A stretch of DNA of 64,000 nt from Gemmatimonadota bacterium (lineage in GTDB: Bacteria > Latescibacterota > UBA2968 > UBA8231): the NCBI GenBank assembly GCA_018660835.1, contig JABJJN010000056.1:202304-266303 (forward strand), written 5' to 3'. The notes beneath the pieces were generated by a model. That model was not told where the DNA came from and did no database searches. It worked only from the letters and a program-made list of their open reading frames with translations. Made by a program: the position numbers and the translations under genes. Positions 52,453 through 61,586 of this stretch are shown in pieces. Position 1 is the stretch's first letter, and each line of letters begins with the position of its first letter.

Positions 52453-54738
52453 ATGACTCCACTTACATCCCCTCCGAACCAATCGCCTGGCGTCGAGACA
52501 GCCGACCTCGTTCTGGCCGCTCGCCAGGGCGATGCGGCAGCCCTCACGGCCCTTGTCAGGCAGTTCCAGGACATGGCTGTGGGCTACGCCTGGTCTCTAT
52601 TGGGCGACTTTCACCTGGCCGAGGACGCCGCGCAGGATGCTTTCATACAGGTCCTCGGCGATCTGCACAGCTTGCGGGAACCGGCGGCTTTCGGTGGCTG
52701 GCTGCGCCGCATCGTGCACAAATACTGTGATCGACGTACCCGGCGGGTCGGCGTTCGCACAGTGCCTTTGGAGGGTGTCGTGGCGCAAGTGACGGCTGAC
52801 GTGACCCAGACATCTGCTCAGGATTCCCTCGAACAAGCTGAAACGGCTGCCGTCGTGCGCCGGGCGATTGCGGCACTGCCCGATGCTCAACGGGAGACGA
52901 TCACCCTCTTCTACATGGGTGAGCGCTCCCAGGCTCAAGTCGCTGTATTTCTCGATATCACAGAGGGCACGGTGCGCAAGCGCCTGTATGATGCCCGCAA
53001 AGCCCTCAAGGAGAGGATGATCGACATGGTTGAACAGACATTGCACGACGACGCCCCATCGCGAAATGATCGCTTCGAGATCCACGTCCTGCTTGGCGCC
53101 GCGTGTGAGCGCGGGGACATGGAGGAGGTTCGTCGCATCCTTGCCGATACACCCGAACTTGCCCGTCAGGACGCACGCGCCAATGATGAGCATCAGGTAC
53201 TGCATTATGCAGTCTATGGGAATCAACTTGAGGTCGTGGAGTTTCTGCTGACATCGGGTGCAGATCCACTCAAGGGGATCTATCCGCATCGAGATGCGAC
53301 CTCGCCTCGGGCGATCGCCTTTGACCGCGGCTACGCTGCCATCGTCGACGCCATCGACGCGCATCTGGAGGCCAGCCGTGGTGCCAGCGATGCAGGGCGT
53401 GATCTGTGTGAAGCGGCCGGGCGCGGCGATAGCAAGCAGGTCAGTTCGATGTTGGATGATGACGCCGCTCTCATTGAGGCACGCGACAATCGCGGTCGCA
53501 CGCCGCTGCAACGCGCCGTTGAGCGCGCAGATCTCGCCTTGGCGACGCTGCTTCTTGACCGCGGTGCCGACATCGAAACGCAGGATTCAGAGGGACAGAC
53601 TCCTCTGCGCCGGGCCCTTGATCACGGTTGGAAGGTGCCGGATGAAAACTTCGCAGACTATACGGCGATGGCTGGACTCCTCGTTGACCGTGGTGCCAAG
53701 GTCGATCTGTGGGCGGCGGCCGGTCTCGGCGATGCTGAGGTTGTGCGACAACGACTGGATACCAGCAAGGACGCCATCAATGGCAGCGGCAAGGTAGCTC
53801 CTGTAACGATCGCCGCCTTTCGCGGGCACACCGACATCGTTCAGATGTTACTGGCAGCCGGTGCCGACCCGGATGTGACCTACACGATTGAGGTCGCCGG
53901 TGAGACGATCGAGCAGAAGGGCGGAGCACTCTGGTTGGCAGCCAACCGTGGTCATCTGGACGTCGTTCGCACTTTGCTTAAAGGTGGTGCGAAGGCAGAC
54001 ATCGAGATCTATGCCTCAGGCAGCGCCATCGAGCAGTCCCTGTTGCATGGCCATCGAGAGGTTGCCAACCTGCTTTTCCTACATGGCGCCGTCGGTCACC
54101 CACTGACCTACTGTGTGACCAACGATGTGGCAGCACTCGCCGAGCACCTACGCGCCAACCCGGATGCGCGCGAAGGCCTGATGTGGAGTGCGATTCTGGC
54201 GGGCAACGAGACCATCGTCGAGCACGAACTGACCTATGGCGCTGCGATTCCAACTGACAAGCAGTTCAATCTGCTCGAGCAGACGATCCGCGGCTGGCGA
54301 CTCGGCAATCTGAAGATCACCAGTGACGGCTGGGACCGACGCAGCTACGTGCGCAATCTGCAGCGATTGATCGACGCCGGTTTCGATCCGGGGCAGCGCA
54401 ATCACCGTAATGGCCGCGCCGACTTCACGATTCTCCATCACCTGGCGGCGCGGTCCTGCAACCCCGGTACCTACGGCCATACACCCGACGAGGTCGTCGA
54501 CTTTGCCCGCATCTTCGTCGACGGTGGCGCCGAGGTGGATGCCCTTGAGTCACAGCTGCAAAGCACACCGCTCGGTTGGGCTGCGCGCTACGGCCAATTG
54601 GAGCTGTGTCGATTCTTGTTGGATCGTGACGCCGATCCGAATGGCGGCGACGCAGACTGGGCGCGTCCACTGGCCTGGGCCGAGCGTTATGAGCACACGG
54701 AGGTTGCAGCATTGCTACGGGAGAAGGGCGCGAGCTGA
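52453..54738 (+). CDS. ECF sigma factor fused to ankyrin repeats
   Basis: A 761-residue fusion. Residues 18-95 are sigma region 2 (LVLAARQGDAAALTALVRQF, AEDAAQDAFIQVL, FGGWLRRIVHKYCDRR) and 130-190 region 4 (ALPDAQRETITLFYMGERSQ, ITEGTVRKRLYDARKALKER). From about 205 to the end are ankyrin repeats (HQVLHYAVYGNQLEVVEFLL; GRTPLQRAVERADLALATLL; STPLGWAARYGQLELCRFLL). No anti-sigma gene is adjacent. The ankyrin part may replace an anti-sigma factor by binding a protein signal. Its 3' end overlaps the converging GH4 gene by 24 bp. Confidence 0.88.
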   Translation: MTPLTSPPNQSPGVETADLVLAARQGDAAALTALVRQFQDMAVGYAWSLLGDFHLAEDAAQDAFIQVLGDLHSLREPAAFGGWLRRIVHKYCDRRTRRVGVRTVPLEGVVAQVTADVTQTSAQDSLEQAETAAVVRRAIAALPDAQRETITLFYMGERSQAQVAVFLDITEGTVRKRLYDARKALKERMIDMVEQTLHDDAPSRNDRFEIHVLLGAACERGDMEEVRRILADTPELARQDARANDEHQVLHYAVYGNQLEVVEFLLTSGADPLKGIYPHRDATSPRAIAFDRGYAAIVDAIDAHLEASRGASDAGRDLCEAAGRGDSKQVSSMLDDDAALIEARDNRGRTPLQRAVERADLALATLLLDRGADIETQDSEGQTPLRRALDHGWKVPDENFADYTAMAGLLVDRGAKVDLWAAAGLGDAEVVRQRLDTSKDAINGSGKVAPVTIAAFRGHTDIVQMLLAAGADPDVTYTIEVAGETIEQKGGALWLAANRGHLDVVRTLLKGGAKADIEIYASGSAIEQSLLHGHREVANLLFLHGAVGHPLTYCVTNDVAALAEHLRANPDAREGLMWSAILAGNETIVEHELTYGAAIPTDKQFNLLEQTIRGWRLGNLKITSDGWDRRSYVRNLQRLIDAGFDPGQRNHRNGRADFTILHHLAARSCNPGTYGHTPDEVVDFARIFVDGGAEVDALESQLQSTPLGWAARYGQLELCRFLLDRDADPNGGDADWARPLAWAERYEHTEVAALLREKGAS

Positions 54739-56127
54739 CTGCACTGGGCAGCCCGAAGGTTGGCTGAACTTCGGCAGCAGGTCGGCGGAGGCCGACAGCA
54801 GTTCGCCCAGCATCAGCTCTGCCTGCCGCGGGGGGATCGCCATTTCGTCTATCAGCAGCGCCTGCAAAGCAGCATTGCGGTCGCCTTTGACTGCCGCATC
54901 TGCCACCAGTTCCTGCCATACGAAGCGCTTCTCAAGGATCCCCTTGAGCACGTGCGGCGCCTCCCCCATGGTCAGCGCCCGTGCCCCGGCGGTCTCCGTC
55001 ACGGCTTCGACCTCGACCTCGGCGCTGGCGGGCAGGTTGGGAATGGCACTGCCATTGGCCAGGTTGAGAATACAGACCTGACGTCGGCCCCTGGCGATGG
55101 CACTGATCAATCGCGCCAGGCCCTCACCGTGGATGCCGTCATCAAGACGCTCTGGGAGTTCAACGGCATCCAGGATGCGCGCGTACTCCGTCAGAAACTC
55201 CGCCCGCACCTGGGACGAGGCCGGCTGACGCTCTGGCATGGGTTGCGCTGCATCATAGCCATGATTGCGCGCCGACTCGGCCAGCGCATAGGGCAGCGCC
55301 TGCTGACCAGACACTTGCGCCGCAAAAGGATAGAACTCGATGATGTGGCCATCATCAGGGTACACGATGCGATGCCCGTAGGCGGCAGACAGATCGGCAC
55401 TCATCGCATGAGCCTCCGGTGCCGTCTGCTCGCGTGTACGCTTCATCAGCTCAGGTAGCAGGTCGTGTCCGTGATGACAAACGGCGGTGAACCAGTAGTA
55501 GTGATTGGTGCCGATCCAACGGCACTCGAGCTCGCCGGCGGGCACATCCAGAAGCTGTGCCGCCGCAGCGATACCACCCTGCACACCATGGCAGATGCCA
55601 ATGCTGGTAATGGACGAATACTTGTGCAGGGCCCGCATGATCGGCGCCATGGGGTTGGAGTGGTTCAGCAGAATCGCGTTCGGACAGCGGCTCTCCATCC
55701 GCTTGCAGATGTGCATGTAGGCGGGGATCGAGCGCAACCCCATCATCATGCCTGCGGGCCCCGCCGTATCACCGATGACCTGGTGGATCCCATACTTCGC
55801 CGGAATGTGCATGTCGGCGTTGTGGTACCATGAGCCGTAGACGTTGCGGGTCACCTCGGCACCGCTGCCGCCGATGGAGGTCACGGCGAACCCAGCCGCA
55901 TCAAGGGCATCGTCCAGGTCGGCTGTGGCGCGCACGCGCAGGCCCGTGTCAGCTACCTGCGCCAGCCGACGTCCGGCAACCGCCATGAGCTCGGCCTTCT
56001 CGGCGTCGATGTCGTAGAGCACGACCTCCGAGTCTGCGATGTCGTTGGCGAGAGCCAGATCGGCGAGCACACGCGGAAAATAGAGGCTGCCACCCCCCAG
56101 ACAGGCGATCTTGATATTCTTGCTCAT
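54715..56127 (-). CDS. Glycoside hydrolase family 4 protein
   Basis: A 470-residue NAD- and metal-dependent glycosidase (alpha-glucosidase/galactosidase/galacturonidase group). The NAD fold is MSKNIKIACLGGGSLYFPRV, with LYDIDAEKAELM as second strand. LLNHSNPMAPIMRAL and GICHGVQGG provide the metal-binding Asn and Cys-x-x-x-His-type region; GTNHYYWFTAV is the family N-H-x-x-W segment. ATG at 56127 overlaps the upstream stop by 4 bp, coupling it to the ADP-ribosylglycohydrolase-like gene. Cytoplasmic; the sugar is not predictable. Confidence 0.88.
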   Translation of the reverse strand: MSKNIKIACLGGGSLYFPRVLADLALANDIADSEVVLYDIDAEKAELMAVAGRRLAQVADTGLRVRATADLDDALDAAGFAVTSIGGSGAEVTRNVYGSWYHNADMHIPAKYGIHQVIGDTAGPAGMMMGLRSIPAYMHICKRMESRCPNAILLNHSNPMAPIMRALHKYSSITSIGICHGVQGGIAAAAQLLDVPAGELECRWIGTNHYYWFTAVCHHGHDLLPELMKRTREQTAPEAHAMSADLSAAYGHRIVYPDDGHIIEFYPFAAQVSGQQALPYALAESARNHGYDAAQPMPERQPASSQVRAEFLTEYARILDAVELPERLDDGIHGEGLARLISAIARGRRQVCILNLANGSAIPNLPASAEVEVEAVTETAGARALTMGEAPHVLKGILEKRFVWQELVADAAVKGDRNAALQALLIDEMAIPPRQAELMLGELLSASADLLPKFSQPSGCPVQSARALLP

Positions 56128-58232
56128 AACGCCTCGACCTCCACGTCGCGGAAGAAGGTTCGGCCCTCGGAGTTGATGAGGGCAACGCCGCCCCCGGATA
56201 AACTCACATCGTCGATGACAAACAACTCGCGATCGTCGATGGCTGCCCGCAGGGTCTGTCCTCGCACGCTGAGCTGAAGGTCGTGCCACTCACCATAGTT
56301 CCAGGGCAGATCCACCGCATCGATGAGCATGTCGTCGTCGACGCACTGCAACAGCTGCGCGCGACCTGATCCACACAACATCAAGGCGTACCAGCGCCGC
56401 ATCCCGCCGACGCGCACGGCAATTCCCGACTCGGACGCCATATGCGGTGACACCCTGGCCGAGAAGCGATAGTCACGCCAATCGCGACTGCCGTTGATCA
56501 GCAGACCACGCCCCTCATTGTGAATCAGGGTCACTTGCTTACCCGCATCACCGAGCAGAACGCGATCGACGCCATCCGTCCAGCCCACGGGGGTACTGCG
56601 TTCGGCCAGACCCGCCCCTAAGAGGTGACAGGACGGTGTTCCCGCCCAAGTCAGTGTGTCCAGATGCACTGTGCCGGCTACGCCCTCTTGGCTATGGATC
56701 TCAAGACCCACGCGTAGAACGGGGAGTCCGTCGGTTTGTGGAACCATCCAGCGCAGCGTTGCCTTGTCGTGTACGGACAACGTCTGCACGGGGCTAGAAT
56801 GTCGCGCTGGCTCACCACCTGGCTCACGGGGATAGACCTCGACAAACAGTGCGACGCCCACGTCGACGCCCGCCGTGACATCGACTTCGACGTCAGCTTC
56901 GATCGTGTGCCCCGCATAGAGACTGGACGACAGAGTCATGTGATACCCAGGCTCCTCCAGTTGCTCTGGCAAAGCGAAGACATACACACCGGCACGGACT
57001 GGTTTCTCAAAGCCGCCTCGGAAGCCGATGGCAAGCGACCGCTCGCCTTTGGCGCTATGCCCTGCTACGTTGTGCAGCGATGGGGGTGATCGATCTGCGG
57101 CGTCATCGTCAACGTCAAACCCCTGTACCGACCCCGGCAATTCGAAATGATAGCGGGCAGAAGACGACGAGGGCGGCTCTGCATTGAGCAGCGTCCGACC
57201 CATGGCGACCAACCGCCCTGTCTCCTGTACGGCATCGGTCACGGCATCACCACCGTCAGCAGAGATTTTGTACAGACGGTCGGCGACGGGGCCGCGCCAA
57301 TCGACATCGCCCGCCTCGAGGGTATCCAGACCACCGCGCAGACCGAGGAGGCACCCCACATTTCCTGAGTTGCAGTCTGTGTCCCAGCCTGCCGTGTTAG
57401 CGATCAACAGAGATTCACCGAAGTCACCCTCCCCATAGAGCAAGGCGAGGATGATGACGGCATGGTTGGGGATCATGTGGCAGCCACCACCGTAGCGGTC
57501 GTATCCATAGTTCGACTCGATGCGCTGGAAGGTCGTGCGCCAGTCACCGTCGTCGGCATGCCACTCGCGGATGTCGCGAATCAGACGTGCAATGAGAGAT
57601 TCACCAGGAATGTGCCGCAGCCCCTCGTCGATCAAGGCATTCATGTCCGCTTCGAAAAAAGCCGCCGACTCCATGGCTGCCACGACCTGAGCGCCGTAGA
57701 TGGCCTCGCCGTCGTGTGACACCGCGGCAGCGGCTCGTGCCAGTCGGGCCGCCAGCTCAGGCTCACCAGGAGCGACCATGGCCCAACTGTCGATGAAGAT
57801 CTGCGAACCGATCTGCTCCGCCACGACCTGGCCATTCATCGCCATCGATCCAGAGCGTGGTGCCGCAGTGCCATGTTTGAGTCTGAGGAAGGCTGTGTGT
57901 TCCGTGGACGTTCCCATGCCGCCCCACCATAGGATCGTGCGCTCCTCGATCAGATAGTTGAGCCACGTCTGACCAATTTTGGCGGCTGACAGGTCGGCGG
58001 TGACGCCGTGATCCTCCAGAGCACGCACGAAGGTGAAGGTGCCGGAAATGTCGTCATCGGCGACTACGAGTGGCTTGCCAAGGCGCTCATGCACGTAGTC
58101 GACAATCGGGCCCAGCTCAGCCTCGATACGGCGATGCGACCAACCCTCGAAAGGCCGTCCCAGATAGACGCCAATGATCTTACCGAGCACGCCGGCGTAG
58201 ACGCGCTCCTCATAGTCGGGGGGAATCGGCAT
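56124..58232 (-). CDS. ADP-ribosylglycohydrolase-fold protein with two C-terminal beta-sandwich domains
   Basis: A 702-residue protein. Residues 1-355 are a DraG/ARH-type helical domain: YAGVLGKIIGVYLGRPFEGW, the metal sites VVADDDISGTFTF and NTAGWDTDCNSGNVGCLLGL (three Asp) are intact. Residues about 370-540 and 545-702 are two beta-sandwiches; the last (YRFSARVSPHMASESGIAVR) resembles laminin-G/DUF1080-like carbohydrate-binding domains. Classical family members remove ADP-ribose from proteins; with a GH4 gene coupled downstream and sugar-binding-like tails, a ribosyl or other glycoside is more likely here. No signal peptide. Confidence 0.82.
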   Translation of the reverse strand: MPIPPDYEERVYAGVLGKIIGVYLGRPFEGWSHRRIEAELGPIVDYVHERLGKPLVVADDDISGTFTFVRALEDHGVTADLSAAKIGQTWLNYLIEERTILWWGGMGTSTEHTAFLRLKHGTAAPRSGSMAMNGQVVAEQIGSQIFIDSWAMVAPGEPELAARLARAAAAVSHDGEAIYGAQVVAAMESAAFFEADMNALIDEGLRHIPGESLIARLIRDIREWHADDGDWRTTFQRIESNYGYDRYGGGCHMIPNHAVIILALLYGEGDFGESLLIANTAGWDTDCNSGNVGCLLGLRGGLDTLEAGDVDWRGPVADRLYKISADGGDAVTDAVQETGRLVAMGRTLLNAEPPSSSSARYHFELPGSVQGFDVDDDAADRSPPSLHNVAGHSAKGERSLAIGFRGGFEKPVRAGVYVFALPEQLEEPGYHMTLSSSLYAGHTIEADVEVDVTAGVDVGVALFVEVYPREPGGEPARHSSPVQTLSVHDKATLRWMVPQTDGLPVLRVGLEIHSQEGVAGTVHLDTLTWAGTPSCHLLGAGLAERSTPVGWTDGVDRVLLGDAGKQVTLIHNEGRGLLINGSRDWRDYRFSARVSPHMASESGIAVRVGGMRRWYALMLCGSGRAQLLQCVDDDMLIDAVDLPWNYGEWHDLQLSVRGQTLRAAIDDRELFVIDDVSLSGGGVALINSEGRTFFRDVEVEAL

Positions 58233-58358
58233 GCGTCATATGATCATGCCATCGTCCGCTGACCACAAGCAGAGATGGCACAACCCTTTTGACAAGGGGC
58301 TCGGACCTCGGATAGTTGTCCAGAGAGTCGCCTTGCCTTCAGTTCCCCGTTTCTTGAG

Positions 58359-59399
58359 ATGATCAACGTGCCATCCCCCGGCATAGCTCTCGCAGTGACT
58401 GTGGCGATTCTGCTGACATCGTTGGTCCTTTTCTGGCCTGCTCGAGGCTGGCTGTGGAACCTGCGCAGCCGGTGGCGGACCTCAGAGCGGGTCCTGATCG
58501 AAGACGCACTCAAAGGCATCTTCCACAAGGAGTATGCCCGTCAGACAACTTCAGTACAGAGTCTTGCCGGACACCTGAGCATCTCAGCCAATCAGTCGGC
58601 TGAGCTACTGACTCGCCTGGAAGCCCTGAGGCTCGTTACACGTGAGGGAGATTCGGTGCGGCTGTCTGCCAGCGGTCGACGACGTGCCCTGCGCGTCGTT
58701 CGTGTGCACCGGTTGTGGGAGAGCTTTCTCGCCCGTGAAACGGGTGTGCATGCCTCACAGTGGCATGAAGACGCAGAGCGCCGTGAGCATTCACTCATCG
58801 GAGATGACGTGGACGCTCTGGCCTCGCGGCTGGGCAACCCGGTTTTTGACCCACATGGGGATCCCATCCCGACGGCAGAGGGAGAGTTACCGCCACGCCC
58901 GGGGATTCCTCTCCTGGATCTGTCGCCGCATGAGGCGGCTGTTGTCGTACATGTGGAAGATGAGCCGGAGGCACTCTACAGGCAGCTGCTGGCAGCGGAC
59001 CTGACGCCGGGAGTGCAGATCGATGGTGTCGTCGTGTCACCGACAAGAGTGTCGTTCAGAGCTGACGGCCGGCAGTGCGAACTCACGCCGCTCTGCGCTG
59101 CCAGTGTATCAGTACAATCGCAGACGCACCATTGTGGTCCAGTAGACACACCACAGACCCTCGCCGATCTGAAGGTAGGAGAGTTAGCCAGCGTGGTTCG
59201 CATCGGCCCCTCCTGTCGGGGCCTTGAGCGACGCCGTCTCATGGATCTCGGGATCGTGCCCGAGACGCCCGTGTGCATGGAGATGCGTAGCGCCGCCGGC
59301 GACCCGGTGGCGTACCGGATCCGCGGCTCGTTGATCGCCCTTCGCGCCAACCTTGCTCGCCACGTGCACGTACTGCGCACCGTCGAGCCACCACAGTGA
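58359..59399 (+). CDS. Membrane-anchored DtxR-like regulator fused to FeoA domain
   Basis: A 346-residue protein: one membrane span at 9-27 (IALAVTVAILLTSLVLFW), a DtxR/MntR-type winged helix at about 45-105 (TTSVQSLAGHLSISANQSAE), a metal-binding helical domain (VRVHRLWESFLARETGVHAS, EHSLIGDDVDALASRLGNP; His and Glu ligands), and a C-terminal FeoA/SH3-like domain (LADLKVGELASVVRIGPSCR, RRRLMDLGIVPETPV). Its stop overlaps the GTG start of feoB (GTGA). It probably senses Fe(II) or Mn(II) and controls or assists FeoB; whether a tethered protein still binds DNA is open. Confidence 0.82.
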   Translation: MINVPSPGIALAVTVAILLTSLVLFWPARGWLWNLRSRWRTSERVLIEDALKGIFHKEYARQTTSVQSLAGHLSISANQSAELLTRLEALRLVTREGDSVRLSASGRRRALRVVRVHRLWESFLARETGVHASQWHEDAERREHSLIGDDVDALASRLGNPVFDPHGDPIPTAEGELPPRPGIPLLDLSPHEAAVVVHVEDEPEALYRQLLAADLTPGVQIDGVVVSPTRVSFRADGRQCELTPLCAASVSVQSQTHHCGPVDTPQTLADLKVGELASVVRIGPSCRGLERRRLMDLGIVPETPVCMEMRSAAGDPVAYRIRGSLIALRANLARHVHVLRTVEPPQ

Positions 59400-61560
59400 C
59401 CACGACTGCCACTTGTGAAATCTGCCCCCTGCACACCAGACAACGCGATCTGGTCGTGGCCCTGGCGGGCAATCCGAATACGGGAAAAAGCACAGTCTTC
59501 AACCGGCTGACGGGCCTGCACCAGCACACAGGCAACTGGCCCGGCAAGACCGTCACACGGGCGGAGGGTAGCTTCTCCCATGGTGGACACCCATTTCGTC
59601 TCGTCGATCTGCCCGGCACGTATTCACTGCTGTCCACCAGTAGTGATGAAGAGGTGGCCCGAGACTTCATCCTCTTCGGGCAGCCTGACGTCACACTCAT
59701 CGTTGTGGATGCCACCCGGCTTGAGCGTAACCTGAACCTGGTACTACAGATCCTCGAGATCACAGACCGAGCCGTCGTCTGTCTGAACCTTATGGATGAA
59801 GCCAGGCGGCACGGCCTGGAGATTGATGCTCGTGGGCTGGCACGGAAACTGGGTGTGCCCGTTGTAGCCACCTCCGCGCGCGATGGAGAAGGCTTGGCGG
59901 CCCTCACCTCGACACTGCACGAGGTCGCCTCGTCGAGTGTCGCACAGAATCGCTTCCGGCTGCCAGACACGGAGCCGGGGCTCGATGCAGCAGTCACGAC
60001 GTTGCGTGACGGAATCGAGACTCTGTTCCCGGGGATTCCCAATGCGCGCTGGGTCGCCTTGCGCCTGCTGGATCAGGATCAGCGTATGATCGACGCGGTT
60101 CGGTCAGGAGAACTCGGCGATCTATTCGAGTCGACCTTGACCCAGACCCCGACCGAAGCCGATCGGCACAGCCTCCTGGAGACGGCTGCTGAGCTGCGTT
60201 GGAAAGTGGGAGATCTGTTTCACGATCTTCTGATGGAGACGCTCTATGGAGCGGCAGCGCGTATCGCTGATGCCGTCGTGAAGACCCGGGGCCCAGGCCC
60301 GCGCTTCGACCTGGATCGGCGCCTGGACAGGCTGCTTACGAACCGCTGGACCGGATTCCCCATCATGCTGCTACTGTTGGCGGGTGTTCTGTGGCTCACC
60401 GTCGAAGGCGCGAATGTGCCATCGCGCCTGCTGGCGGGTCTGTTGCTTGATACGATCCATCCCGCTCTGAAAACTCTTGCCCTAGAGCTTGCCATTCCCT
60501 GGTGGCTCGATGGTGTCCTCATCGACGGGATGTACCTGGCTCTAGCTTGGGTTGTGAGCGTCATGCTACCGCCCATGGCCATCTTCTTTCCGTTGTTCAC
60601 CCTACTGGAGGATTTCGGCTACCTGCCCCGGGTCGCGTTCAACCTGGACAGTCTCTTCCGCCGCGCCGGCGCCCATGGCAAGCAGGCCCTGACCATGAGC
60701 ATGGGGTTTGGCTGCAACGCCGCCGGAGTGATCGCGGCGCGCGTCATCGACTCACCGCGCGAGCGCTTAATCGCGATGCTGACGAACAACTTCGCCTTGT
60801 GCAACGGCCGCTGGCCGACGCAGATCCTGCTGGCAACGATCTTCATCGGTGCCCTGGTACCTGATGAGTTTGCCGGATTCGCTGCCGCCACAGCCGTCTT
60901 GGTCGTGGCGGTCATCGGGATCATTCTCACGTTTCTGCTGTCATGGATCCTGTCCAATACGGTGCTTCGTGGCGAGGCCTCAGCTTTCAGCCTGGAACTG
61001 CCGCCGTACCGGCCACCCCGGTTCTGGCAAACCGTGTATACATCATTCATCGATCGGACGTTATTCGTTCTCTGGCGTGCGGCGTTGTTTGCCGCCCCCG
61101 CTGGCGTCTTGATCTGGGCATCGGCGACTCAAGTCTGGCAGCGCAGGTGATCCATTCGATCGACCCCGTCGGCCTCTTCATCGGTCTCAACGGTGTCATC
61201 CTGCTGGCCTATCTGATCGCCATTCCGGCGAATGAGATTGTTCTTCCCACCGTCTTCATGTTGACGGCTCTGACGGCCCAGTTCGCAGGTGCGGGCGAAG
61301 GCGTGATGTTCGAACTCGATTCGGTCAGCGAAACAGCTGCCATTCTGCAAAGTGGCGGCTGGACCTTGTTGACGGGAATCAACGTGATGCTGTTCAGTCT
61401 GGTCCACAACCCCTGCAGCACCACGCTGTACACCATCTATAAGGAAACAGGCAGTGCCCGCTGGACGAGTTTTGCAGCTTTCATGCCTTTGGCCCTTGGG
61501 TTTGCACTGTGCTTCTTCGTAGCGCAGGTCTGGCGCCTGCTGAGCCCAACCGGCTACTGA
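59396..61560 (+). pseudogene. feoB: Ferrous iron transporter FeoB, frameshifted near its 3' end
   Basis: GTG start overlapping the regulator gene. The G domain is intact: G1 GNPNTGKST, G3 DLPGTYS, G4 NLMD; the membrane core follows with PRVAFNLDSLFRRAG and MGFGCNAAGVIAAR. The frame from 59396 stops at 61150 after LIWASATQVWQRR. The +2/-1 frame then continues the homology (GDSSLAAQVIHSIDPVGLFI, GVILLAYLIAIPANEIVLPT, NPCSTTLYTIYKE) to a stop at 61560. The shift lies at about 61110-61135; a one-base deletion or sequencing error explains it. No slippery heptamer is seen. Without the last membrane helices the transporter would be inactive. Confidence 0.85.
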
Positions 61561-61586
61561 GCTTGCTTGCAGGCGGGTCGCTTCTG

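Noticed and set aside
61105..61150. Programmed frameshift in feoB
   Set aside because: No slippery heptamer or following stem-loop is visible; mutation or sequencing error is simpler.
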